Source: Roseimaritima ulvae
GTDB lineage: Bacteria; Planctomycetota; Planctomycetia; Pirellulales; Pirellulaceae
Reading direction: 5' to 3'
NCBI RefSeq assembly: GCF_008065135.1
Contig: NZ_CP042914.1
Location: 2,604,001 to 2,668,000 of the forward strand
DNA length: 64,000 nt
Below the pieces are notes generated by a model, which saw only the letters and a list, made by a program, of their open reading frames with translations, did not search any database and was not told the origin of the DNA. A program made the position numbers and the translations under genes. Shown piece by piece: positions 46,413 through 56,800 of this stretch (position 1 is the first letter of the stretch; each line of letters opens with the position of its first letter).

Positions 46413-49400
46413 TTAGCTGCCGTGTGAGTGCCTTGTGACTTGCCGCTCGTTTGCATTAACGACGGTATCAAGTGACTCGGCAATTTGATTGATTGTGTCG
46501 GCGATGAGTCCACGATTGCGATTGAGGAACCAGTGGTCTCCTTCTACCTCGGTCAATCTAAATTGACACTCCGTGTGTTGGTCCCATTGTTCGATTTCAT
46601 CGGTATATACCATGTCGTCCTGACGCGCTGCGAAAGCCGTAATTGGAAAATCAAACGGCGGAAACGGTCGGTAATCGTAATTTTTTAACAGTGACCAATC
46701 GCGACGCATCAGGGGAATGATTGATTTCAGGAAGTCTGGGTCGTCCACGTACCGCGACATCGAGACCAGGTACTCGGGACTGTTATCGCTGACCATCGCT
46801 TTCAACATGACTTCTCGTTTTTGCCAAAGATGCACGAGGTGGGGCGCGACTGTGCCAGAGACCATCAAATGCTGCGGTTGCAAATCGTGATACCGATGCA
46901 ACCAACGGCTGACCTCTGCGGCGACGATGCCACCGTAGCTATGCCCCCAGAAAATGACTGGACGATCAAAAAGTTCGAGCAGTTGTGGGGCGAGGTTTTC
47001 CACCAATTCTGCCACGGTCTCTGCAGGTGGTTCCTGTCCGCGATTTTCGCGTCCAGGAGTTTGAACCGCCAAGATATCGACGTTTTCGGGTGGACGGATA
47101 AGAAAATTCGTGAACAGTGACGCTCCTACCCCCATCGAATGGAAACATACCAGCCGGCAGGTTGCGGCCTCGCTTCCGGCACCACGAATCAGCCAAGGAT
47201 TGAGAACCTGTATCTCTTCCATGTCCGCAAGCGTATAGGCTTGATCGTTCGAAGCGTCGCCGTATGAGTCTTGTAGGTCATCACTGCGGTCATGAATATC
47301 AGAAAGCAGCTCTGCCGCGAGAGCAGCGATACTTGGGCCTTTGAGCAATTTGATTAGCGGCAATGTGATATTTAGTAGCCTGCCGATCCAAATCTGGAGT
47401 TCGGTAAGCATCATTGAATCGAGTCCCAGATTGTCAATGGATGTTGCGACATCCAAGCGGTTCGGGGCAACGTCTAAAATCCTCGCGAGGACACCCGCAA
47501 GTTCCTGCTGCAGACGTTCCGTACGGTCGGCAGCATCCAATTCAAGAAGCTCAGCGACCAAGCCAGAACCTTTGGGCCGAAACGCGCGAGCCAGCGCTTC
47601 GTCGCCCATTAGCTCGATATATCTGCTGTCACGGGCAAGGTGCGGATAGGCGCTACGAAACCATGCCCAGTCGATCTGCGCAGTCATTCGTTGAGCGGGC
47701 TGTTGGATAAGGGCGGCTTCCAGCTTCTCCAGTACGTCTGATAGATGCATTTCCAGCATCCCAAAACTTTCCAGCAAGCCAATGACATCCTGGTCTTGAT
47801 TTACACTGCGAGAAAGTCCCGCGTATTGTCCCAGAACGCCAAGGTTGATGGACGTAGCGGGCAAGCCTTGTTGTCTGCGGAAGTGGGCCAACTGGTCCTG
47901 AAAGTAGTTCGCGGCTGCGTAGTTTACTTGACCAACAAATCCAAATATCGACGAAATGGAAGAGAGCATGACAAAGAAATCTAGGTCGGCTTTCGCCTTC
48001 AGGCTGCCATTGTGTAGGTTCCAAGCACCCTCAGCTTTGGGAAGAAAGACCGTCTTGAATCTTTGTAAGTCGATATTGGCAAGCGTTGCGTCGTCCATCA
48101 CTGCCGCCGCATGAATGATGCCTGCGAGAGGAGTTGGTTCATTTGCCAAGCTTTGAAGCAATGTGTCCACTGCGGCTTGATTCGTCACGTCCACTTGGGG
48201 TAACCGTACGGTGACGCCCAGGGATTGCATGGTTGCGATGGCGGCATGGTCCGATTCAATTTTGGGACCCGAACGGCTTAACAACACCAGAGACGTCGCA
48301 CCGCGATCGACCATCCAACGAGCAATTTCCAATCCAAAACCACTTGCACCGCCGGAGATTAGATAGGTTCGATCGGTGCGGAACTGAATCTTTCGCGGTG
48401 GAAGGGAGTGAACCACATCGCTTTCCATATTCAGAACAATTTTGCCATGGTAGGCAGAACGGGTCATGAATTGGAATGCTTCGGGTAGCTTCGAGATTGA
48501 GAACTCCGTGATGTCCAAAGGCTGAAGTTCGTGGGATGCGAACCGGGCCAGTACCTCTCGCATCGCCTCACGATGCAATTCAGGCTTCTGTTGCGCCAAC
48601 CGATCGATATCCACGACGAAGTATGAAATGTTCTGACTTAGACGTTCCAGGTTTAGCTTGTGGTTGCGATAGATATCGGATTTCCCAAGTTCGACAAACC
48701 GTCCAAACGGCGCCAAGCATTTCAGGCTTTGGGTAACCAACCTGCCAGTCAAGAAATTTAAGACGATGTCGACTCCTCGCTCGTTTGTTGCCTCCATGAC
48801 TTTGTTGGAGAAATCCATTGAGCGTGAATCGAAGACGTGCTTGATTCCCTGTTGGTGGAGGAACTGCCTTTTGCGTTTTGTCCCCGCTGTGGCGATTACG
48901 TTGACACCGGCACGTTGGGCCAACTGAATCGCCGCGCCGCCGACACCCCCGGCCGCGGAGTGCAACAGCAAGGTTTCCCCTTTCTCCATTCGAGCGAGAT
49001 GGCACAGCGCGTACCATGCGGCTACGAAGACCAACGGTATGCTGGCAGCTTGAACCGGTGACAACTTGTCCGGATAGTGTGACACGTGACAATCATTCGC
49101 TACGACACGTCCACAAAAGCCCTCCCGTACGCGGGCTACCACTTCGTCGTCGGGTTGGAAATTGGTCACCGCCTGACCTGTACGCAGGACGCGACCCGAC
49201 ACCTCAAACCCCAGTCGCCGTCCGGTAAGTCCACCGGCGACCGCTCGATCGGGAAGCATTCCCATCACATTCATGACGTCCTTGAAAGAGAGACCGGCGG
49301 CCCTGACCGCGATTTCAACCTCGTCTTCTTTAAGTACGGTGGGGGGAAGGCGTCGAAAAACGACGTGATCTAGCATGCCGGGTTCGTGAAGCTCCGCACG

Positions 49401-52400
49401 ATAAGAGCCTCCACAACCATCTTCGATGGATTCAAACTCAGCATTGACAGCCTCTCGCGTAACAGGCACCAATTGACGGACATAGCGTTGCGATCCGCGA
49501 AATGCTATTTCTGATTCGTCCTGGTCGCGGCGAATATGCAATAGTTCGTCCACCAACGTATCGATTTCTGTCTGCGTAATCTCCCCTGGTAAATCGATTA
49601 GGGCCAGTGGTATGCTCGGGCATTCGTTGTTGATTACCCGCGACATTCCATGCAGGATGGCCTGACCCAAATCAAGGCTCTTGTCATCCGATACTGCAGT
49701 CGCGCCATTGGTGACAACACAAAAGCGCGGGACGCCTTCTCTTTTTTGCAGTGTCTGGGCAAGCTGCAAAAGCATCGGAACTGCCGGGTAGCTGTCGAGT
49801 CCCTTCCAGGGCAGGGTTTCCTCAGACAAACCGCCTGCAAATACTAGTAAAGTACGTCTATCCAACGGAGTCTCGGATAGTAGTTCGTCCACAGAGTCAT
49901 TTGATCGCGGATAGATAACCGTTGAAGATATGTTCGCTTGTTCTAGCTTCAGAGAAACACGTTCGAGCACATGTTGCTGGAACTCTGTGGGACGTTCAGG
50001 ACCCAGCAATACAGCTGTGCTGAGATCATAAGTGCGTTCGTGTCGCTGGAGTTCTCGCGGTACTAATCCCCATTGATACTCGTAGCAACCATCGTATAGC
50101 CGATCAATCTGTTGAGCGTTGGCGTTGGCCAGCCGTTTACAGGTCAGCCCTGAAATTTTGGCAACTAAATCTCCCTTTTCGCTCAGAATCAAAGTGTCCG
50201 AGCAGAGAAACTGTTCGTCATTTCTAGTGATGGTTACATGCGCAAACATGCCTTGTGTGGGGCTGCTAAAGAACTTCACCCCGCCAATGCGGTGCGGCAG
50301 ATATATTCGGTCAAACAGCCCGAGGCTATGAACGTCGGCGAATAATGCGTGCAGGCAAGCATCAAGAATAGCCGGATGAATCGTGTTTCGACTCGATTCC
50401 TCTAGCAATGCGTCTGGCAAACGCAAGCAAACAAGCCATTCGGAGTTGGATTGTGGAGGATGGTTGTGACGCAACTCCGTAATACATCGAAAGCACTCTC
50501 CGTAGTTCAAGCCAGCGGTTTGCAGATGAGCATAAAACGGTTCCACCTCCAGTGAGGTAGAATCTGCGAAGCGTTCAACGAGAACATCCAGTTCCACGGC
50601 ATCCGAATCAAACCGGTCGTGCGCTGTGTTGATGCGCCCGGACGAATGTTTCGTCCAGTTCGCTTCATCCTGGCCTTCGGGGGCCGCGCGGCTGCAGATG
50701 CGATAGTCGCCTTCGGAGGAAACGACTTCCAGTCTGACCTCCAGCGGATGCCGACTGTTTTCAGGGAGGATTAAGGGGGAATCAAAATGCAGGTCTTCTA
50801 AGAAAAAACTCTCGTGCCGAAACTGTTCGCTGGCAACCGCCCACGCCAATTCCAAATGCCCGGTTGCCGGAAACAGGATTTCGCCATCGACCTGGTGGTC
50901 ACGTAGATAGGGAAACTTTTGAACGTCTAAATTGGCTTCCCAAACGGCCAAGCCGTCTTCGCTGACCCATTGCGTTTGGCGTTTTAAGAATGGATGTGAA
51001 AACTGGCCCTTGCGGACTTCGGCTGCCGCCGGCGGTTCGAACCAATGGCGACGGTGCTGCCAAGGGTTTTGGGGCAAACGAATATATTGTCGCGGCGAAC
51101 CAAACAATACTTTCGTGTCGGGCTGACAACCGCGTGCGGCCAGCCGGGCCAAGCTTTGCAAGAACACGGTGGGCTGTGGTTCGGTGCGAGTCATGGCCGC
51201 AGCCACAACCGCATCCGGCTGAACGCTCTGCAGTTGAGCTTCCGCGCCACGCACCAATACCGGATGCGGTCCGATTTCCACAAAGGTGTCGTAACCGTCG
51301 TGGGCCATGGTGTCTAAGGTGTCCGTAAATAGCACCGGTTCGCGGACGTTGCGATACCAATAGCCGGCGTTCAAATGTTCGCCCTGTTCGCGGTGTGTGG
51401 TGACGGTCGAATACAAGGGCGTACGGGTACAGACGCCTTGCACGTCGGCCAAGGATTCCAACATCAGGTCTTCGATGGCGTCCATGTGGTGGCTGTGATA
51501 GGCCACTTCGACGTTCACTTGGCGATTGAAGATTTCTCGCTTTTCCAGCATTGCAGCGATCTGCTGGAGTGGTTGGGTATCGCCAGACAGAGTTAACATT
51601 TCGGGACCATTCACCGTGCCGATGGAGACTCCGGGAAAATCCTCGATCAGCTGCTGCGCCGAATCCAAGGCCAGCCCGACCGCCAACATGCCACCCTTGC
51701 CGGCGGCTCGGTTCTGGGCCTGCGAGCGGTAGTAGATCACGCGGACGGCCTGTTCCAGTGTCAGCGAGCCGGCTGCGAACCCCGCGGCTACCTCACCGAT
51801 GGAATGTCCGACAACTGCATCCGGCTGGATCCCGTAGTGCGCATAAAGCTTGAGCAACGAAATTTGGATCGCCATCACGGCCGGCTGGACCACAACCGTG
51901 TCGTCCACTTTCGACTCGGATTTCTGCTTTCGCAGTTCGGCCAATATCGACCAGCCGGAAAGCGTTTGAAACAACGAATCGATGTGTTCCGTCGACTCTC
52001 GAAAAACCGGCTCCGTTTCGTATAGTTGCAGGCCCATTTGCGCCCACTGCCCACCCTGACCCGAAAACATAAAGGCCAATTTCGGCGTTTTTTGATGGGC
52101 CACTGTGCCCGTTGCTATTTCAGGCCCCGGCTGTCCATCAGCGTAGTGGCGGAGTTGGTTGGCGAGATCCGCGGCCGTATCGCCGACGACGGCCAACAGC
52201 TGAGGATAGTGGCTGCGACGAGTCATTGCGGAATAGGCGATGTCTCGCAGCGAGTGCGGCGAAGCTTCCAAAAAATCGGCGTGTCTGACCGCCAACATCC
52301 GCAGCGCTTCGCGACTGTTCGCGCTCAGCATGTACAGCGTCTTAGCCGGCGGCGGGTGAGCCGGCTGGTTCGCCGGCGGTGGAGCTTGGTCCGTCGAGCA

Positions 52401-53744
52401 GGCTTGCAATACGACGTGGGTATTGGAGCCACCGGCGCCAAATGAATTGACTCCCACGACCGCGGGGCGGTCGCTTCGGTTCAAAGGCTCCCGCTGTGTG
52501 GGCACTTGTAGGCAATAATGTTCCCAGGGGATGGCGGGGTTGGGATTGTGGAAGTGCAAATTGGGCGGCACGACACCGTGATAAGCGGTCAGCACGCCTT
52601 TCATAAATCCAGCGATTCCCGACGCGCCTTCCAGGTGTCCCAAGTTGGTTTTTACCGAACCGATCCATAGGTTCGGCTGTGCTGCGGTTCGACCATATCC
52701 GAGGACCGATCCCAACGCGCTCGTTTCCACGGGGTCGCCTACGGGCGTGCCTGTGCCGTGGGCTTCGACGTAGTCGACGGATGTCGGATCGATTCCCGCT
52801 TGGTGGTAAACGGATTCCAAGAGAGCCACTTGGGAACGCACATTGGGGACCGTAAAGCCCTCGGGCAAATAACCATCTTGATTGGCTGCCGAGCCGCGTA
52901 CGCAGGCGTAGATGGCATCGCCATCGGCGAGCGCTTTGGCCAGCGGTTTTAAAATGACGATGCCGACGCCCTCGCCGCGAACATATCCGTTGGCGGATTC
53001 GTCAAAGGCTTTGCAGTACTGGTCGGGATTTAGAAAGCCGCCTTTGGACAACATGATCGACGACTCCGGGCGCAGCATCAAATTGACACCGCCGGCGATT
53101 GCCATCTCCGCTTCACCGGTCCACACACTTTGGCAAGCCAAATGCAGGGCGGTCAATGAAGCCGAGCAAGCGGTGTCTAAGCTGACGCTGGGACCCGTCA
53201 AATCGAACTCGTAGGAAATTCGATTGGCCAGAGAACAGTTGGCGGTACCCATTGCCGTGTGGGTACCGATTTCGTCGCGTTGTTCACTGGCGGCTTGGAT
53301 GCACAGATAGTCGTACATGAAGGAACCGACGAACACCGCGGTGCGCGAGCGATTGAGCTGGTCGCGGCGCAGGCCAGCGTCTTCCATGGCTTCGTGCGTT
53401 ACTTCCAGCAGCAGTCTCTGTTGCGGGTCGATGCGCTGTGCGGCGATGGGGAAATAGCCAAAAAATTCCGCATCGAACTGGTCGATCCCCTCGATGAATC
53501 CGCCCTTGGCGTTGCGAATACTTCCCGACTTCTCTGGATTCGTGTCGTGAAATCGAGCATGATTCCAGCGGTCTGGCGGTACGTCGCCAATGGCGTCGAG
53601 ACGTTCAAGCAACGCTCGCCAGAAAGCGGTGGGTGAATCGATGCCCCCAGGCAGTCGACACCCCATGCCTATGACGGCCAATGGTTCACGGACGGCAGGA
53701 CCCTGATCGAGAGAGGGCGTCGGCTGATCGGAAGAAGATCCCAC
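46413..53744 (-). CDS. Type I polyketide synthase, fully reducing single module with thioesterase (PKS-1)
   Basis: A 2443-residue PKS. Domains: KS (about 20-450; DTACSAS with Cys193, EAHGTGT, NLGHLEG); AT (545-850; GHSIGE, Ser648; specificity region AYHSHHM, not a clear malonyl or methylmalonyl signature); DH (900-1190; His950 in HQVDGEILFP, later LDACLHAL); ER (about 1460-1780; HSAAGGVGGAAIQ); KR (1800-2070; SGGASGFG, LSSISS and NYAAAN); ACP (LGLDSMM, Ser about 2109); thioesterase (GHSYGG near 2268, GDHWF His). One complete reducing module ending in its own TE suggests iterative synthesis of a reduced chain, released as a free acid or ester. GTG 53744 has AGGAG seven bases upstream. No phosphopantetheinyl transferase is nearby. 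Confidence 0.93.
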   Translation of the reverse strand: MGSSSDQPTPSLDQGPAVREPLAVIGMGCRLPGGIDSPTAFWRALLERLDAIGDVPPDRWNHARFHDTNPEKSGSIRNAKGGFIEGIDQFDAEFFGYFPIAAQRIDPQQRLLLEVTHEAMEDAGLRRDQLNRSRTAVFVGSFMYDYLCIQAASEQRDEIGTHTAMGTANCSLANRISYEFDLTGPSVSLDTACSASLTALHLACQSVWTGEAEMAIAGGVNLMLRPESSIMLSKGGFLNPDQYCKAFDESANGYVRGEGVGIVILKPLAKALADGDAIYACVRGSAANQDGYLPEGFTVPNVRSQVALLESVYHQAGIDPTSVDYVEAHGTGTPVGDPVETSALGSVLGYGRTAAQPNLWIGSVKTNLGHLEGASGIAGFMKGVLTAYHGVVPPNLHFHNPNPAIPWEHYCLQVPTQREPLNRSDRPAVVGVNSFGAGGSNTHVVLQACSTDQAPPPANQPAHPPPAKTLYMLSANSREALRMLAVRHADFLEASPHSLRDIAYSAMTRRSHYPQLLAVVGDTAADLANQLRHYADGQPGPEIATGTVAHQKTPKLAFMFSGQGGQWAQMGLQLYETEPVFRESTEHIDSLFQTLSGWSILAELRKQKSESKVDDTVVVQPAVMAIQISLLKLYAHYGIQPDAVVGHSIGEVAAGFAAGSLTLEQAVRVIYYRSQAQNRAAGKGGMLAVGLALDSAQQLIEDFPGVSIGTVNGPEMLTLSGDTQPLQQIAAMLEKREIFNRQVNVEVAYHSHHMDAIEDLMLESLADVQGVCTRTPLYSTVTTHREQGEHLNAGYWYRNVREPVLFTDTLDTMAHDGYDTFVEIGPHPVLVRGAEAQLQSVQPDAVVAAAMTRTEPQPTVFLQSLARLAARGCQPDTKVLFGSPRQYIRLPQNPWQHRRHWFEPPAAAEVRKGQFSHPFLKRQTQWVSEDGLAVWEANLDVQKFPYLRDHQVDGEILFPATGHLELAWAVASEQFRHESFFLEDLHFDSPLILPENSRHPLEVRLEVVSSEGDYRICSRAAPEGQDEANWTKHSSGRINTAHDRFDSDAVELDVLVERFADSTSLEVEPFYAHLQTAGLNYGECFRCITELRHNHPPQSNSEWLVCLRLPDALLEESSRNTIHPAILDACLHALFADVHSLGLFDRIYLPHRIGGVKFFSSPTQGMFAHVTITRNDEQFLCSDTLILSEKGDLVAKISGLTCKRLANANAQQIDRLYDGCYEYQWGLVPRELQRHERTYDLSTAVLLGPERPTEFQQHVLERVSLKLEQANISSTVIYPRSNDSVDELLSETPLDRRTLLVFAGGLSEETLPWKGLDSYPAVPMLLQLAQTLQKREGVPRFCVVTNGATAVSDDKSLDLGQAILHGMSRVINNECPSIPLALIDLPGEITQTEIDTLVDELLHIRRDQDESEIAFRGSQRYVRQLVPVTREAVNAEFESIEDGCGGSYRAELHEPGMLDHVVFRRLPPTVLKEDEVEIAVRAAGLSFKDVMNVMGMLPDRAVAGGLTGRRLGFEVSGRVLRTGQAVTNFQPDDEVVARVREGFCGRVVANDCHVSHYPDKLSPVQAASIPLVFVAAWYALCHLARMEKGETLLLHSAAGGVGGAAIQLAQRAGVNVIATAGTKRKRQFLHQQGIKHVFDSRSMDFSNKVMEATNERGVDIVLNFLTGRLVTQSLKCLAPFGRFVELGKSDIYRNHKLNLERLSQNISYFVVDIDRLAQQKPELHREAMREVLARFASHELQPLDITEFSISKLPEAFQFMTRSAYHGKIVLNMESDVVHSLPPRKIQFRTDRTYLISGGASGFGLEIARWMVDRGATSLVLLSRSGPKIESDHAAIATMQSLGVTVRLPQVDVTNQAAVDTLLQSLANEPTPLAGIIHAAAVMDDATLANIDLQRFKTVFLPKAEGAWNLHNGSLKAKADLDFFVMLSSISSIFGFVGQVNYAAANYFQDQLAHFRRQQGLPATSINLGVLGQYAGLSRSVNQDQDVIGLLESFGMLEMHLSDVLEKLEAALIQQPAQRMTAQIDWAWFRSAYPHLARDSRYIELMGDEALARAFRPKGSGLVAELLELDAADRTERLQQELAGVLARILDVAPNRLDVATSIDNLGLDSMMLTELQIWIGRLLNITLPLIKLLKGPSIAALAAELLSDIHDRSDDLQDSYGDASNDQAYTLADMEEIQVLNPWLIRGAGSEAATCRLVCFHSMGVGASLFTNFLIRPPENVDILAVQTPGRENRGQEPPAETVAELVENLAPQLLELFDRPVIFWGHSYGGIVAAEVSRWLHRYHDLQPQHLMVSGTVAPHLVHLWQKREVMLKAMVSDNSPEYLVSMSRYVDDPDFLKSIIPLMRRDWSLLKNYDYRPFPPFDFPITAFAARQDDMVYTDEIEQWDQHTECQFRLTEVEGDHWFLNRNRGLIADTINQIAESLDTVVNANERQVTRHSHGS

Positions 53745-53751
53745 GCGTAGA

Positions 53752-53756
53752 CTCCT
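53752..53756 (-). promoter_or_regulatory. Shine-Dalgarno AGGAG of PKS-1
   Basis: AGGAG on the minus strand, seven bases before GTG 53744. It supports a GTG start rather than the longer frame that opens with TTG 53771. Confidence 0.75.
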
Positions 53757-53845
53757 GATGAACAAAGTCAATCGAATCAGGGTTCTATGCTACCTCCTGG
53801 GTCGGGTGGGGTCCAGTTAATAGGGGGGCGTTGCTGCGAAGGGGA

Positions 53846-56800
53846 CTAGCCGCGGGTGACGAATTGTCGAAGCGCTGCGGACATCTTTGCGGCTTCCTTC
53901 GTTAGTTCTTGCAGCATCTGATCGACGTCCGGTAGGTTGGCCTCACGAGCCAATTGCTCTGCGCGCCGCGCTGTTTCCTCGATCCGCTGCGGACATTCTC
54001 GCAGCAGAGCTTCCGCCATGGCGACCATGGTTTCGTCGCCCGCATCCGCGCTCCGCGGTTGGGCGGGTTCGATATCCAAAACCGCAGCCGATCGCTGGGA
54101 AGCGTGTTCGAGCGGGTGGGAATCGTCCGGAGGCCAGGCCAACTGGGTGTCAGGAGAGCGTCGCTGGGGGTGCGGGCGTGAGGGAGTTTGCGAGGTCGGA
54201 ACTTTGCGGGGGCGGTTGCGTTCGAGAACGTCTCGTAAGCCATCGAGCCCAATGGGTTTGGCCAGGTAGTCATCCATGCCGGCATCCAAGAAGCGTTCCC
54301 GGTCGCCGACCAGGGCGTGCGCGGTCATGGCGATGATGGGAAGATGTTGTCCGCTGGTTTGTTCCCGTCGACGAATTTCCGCGGTCGCTTCCAAGCCATC
54401 CATGCCGGGCATCATGACGTCCATCAAGACCACATCGAACGTCTCTTCCTGCAAGGCTTGCAGCACTTCGTAGCCATCGTTGGCGACCTGCACGCGGTGC
54501 CCCAAGTTTTCGATCAATCCACAGGCCACCAATTGATTGATTTCGCCGTCTTCGGCAAGCAGGATCCGCAGGGCGTCCACCGGTGCGGTTGGGGGCGGCG
54601 TTGGAGTGGCGGTAGCGGGATGCTGCGTCAACACCTGTTGAATCGATTCTTTCAGCTCCGACTGTTTGACAGGTTTCAGCAAGTAGCGGGCGATATCGAG
54701 GTTGGGATCGCGTTCCGATTCGCTATTGCCCGCCGAAGACAGCATGATCAATTCACAGGAACGCAGCGCTGGGACTTGGCGGATCTGCGAGGCCAGCGTG
54801 AGACCATTCATTTCCGGCATCATCATGTCCAGCACGGCCAAGGCGAATGGCTGTCCACGATCGGCGGCTCGACGCATGCGGTCGAGGGCTGCGTAGCCGT
54901 CGCGGGCGACTTCGACCTGCATGCCCCAATGAGTCAATACGTCGGTCAGAATATCCCGATTGGTGGGGCTATCGTCGACGACCAATACACGCAGACCGTT
55001 TAGTTCTGGCAGATCGCCCAGAGGTGGCGAGGTTGCGGTCGCCGTGGTTGTCGCGTTATTGAAGTGGGCCGTGAAGTGGAACTGGCTGCCCTCCCCGGGG
55101 ACGCTTTCCACATGCAACTCGCCTTGCATCAATTTGACCAGCTGCATCGAGATGGCCAGACCTAGCCCGGTGCCACCGTAGCGTCGAGTGGTGGAGGTAT
55201 CGGCTTGTTGGAAGGCTTCAAAGATCTGCTGCTGTTTATCCGCGTCGATGCCAATTCCCGAATCGTTGACGCTAAAGTGCAGGACGACGCCGTCGTCCGT
55301 CTGCGACTGGGCGGCAACCCGCACGACGATCTCGCCCTGATCGGTAAACTTAAGCGCGTTGCCGACCAAGTTAATAATGATTTGACGCAGCCGGCCGGGG
55401 TCGCCGTTCAGGGTGTCCGGCACTTCCGGGGGCACATAATAGGCCAGCTCCACGCCCTTTTCCGCGGCTTTGAAGCCGAAGGTGTGCATCGTGTCGCCCA
55501 GGCAATCGTCCAGGGAAAAGTCAATTGCTTCCAACTCCAACTTGCCAGCTTCGACCTTGGAGAAGTCGAGGATGTCGTTCAGCAGTCGCAGTAGGGCATC
55601 GGCCGATTGCAGCACCACATTCAGATAGTCGCGTTGTTGGTTGCTGAGCTGGGTTTGCAGGGTTAATTCGGTCATTCCGATGATGCCATTCATGGGGGTC
55701 CGGATTTCGTGACTCATGTTGGCCAGGAAATCGCTTTTGGCGCGATTGGCTTGTTCGGCCACAGCGGTGCGGTCGGCCACGCGTTGTTCGAGGGTTTCGT
55801 TTAGGCATTCCAGTTCGGCGAAACCTTCGGCGTTCTCCAAGGCCGCTCCGGCGATCGTGGCAATAAATTCAGCCAAGCGTTTTTCGTCTTCGCCAAACAG
55901 GTTACTGACGCCGTGATGTTCGACATAAAAACAACCCGCCGGCTCTCCTCGGACAAACATCGGTGCGCATAATGCCGAACGCACACCCGGCAGCAAGGGG
56001 TACGCATCTTCGTTCGAAGTCGCATCGGTCAGCACGATCACCTGCCGCGTGTTGATCGCGGTGGTAGCCAAATCTCGGAGGTAGCGGTCTTCTAGTTTGC
56101 TGTGGTCCCAGTCCTGGCTGTCGGCGTTTGGTGCCAAGGGCATTTTCAACAGTCTGCAGCGTTCGCCACGCAGCAGCCGATCCGCCCCCAGCTGGACTTC
56201 TCGGAACACGCTTTCTTGAGACAGCCCCGCGGCGATCCGGCGACCGGTTTGCAGCGCGTTGTCGAAGCGGTCGACCAGCGAGAGCGTTGCGAGTTTGGCT
56301 GAGGCAGCTTGTTCGGGCGGGGTTTCATTCAGCACGTAGTAGGCACCCAGGGAACGCAGCAGTTTGCTGGCAGTGGCGATGTCTTCCTCGGCTCCGTCCC
56401 AGCCCTGCTGCCGGCCGATCCGCCCCCGCTCCAACAGCGATTTGGCGTATTCGAAACGGGCTCCCTGGCGCTCGGCGACCTGCAAGCTTTCGTCCAATTG
56501 GCGTCGAGCGGTGCGGTCCGCGCCCTGCATGGCGGCCACCAGGGCCGATTCGCGAAGCGCATGAGGCAGATCGTTTTGGAACTTTCGAGCCACTCGGATG
56601 GCGGTTCTGGCAACATTGGCCGCCTGTTGCAGCAAAACCCGACGCCGCTGGGGGCACAATGGCGAGGTCTGTTCGGCTTGCTGACGAGCGGCCGTAACGA
56701 TCCAGGACCGCAGCGGCAATACGTAGGCGTTCTGCAATCCGGCCTGCTCGACGCGTTGTTGCGCGTCGCAGAACACCGCGCGGGCTTCCGCCGTCTGGCC

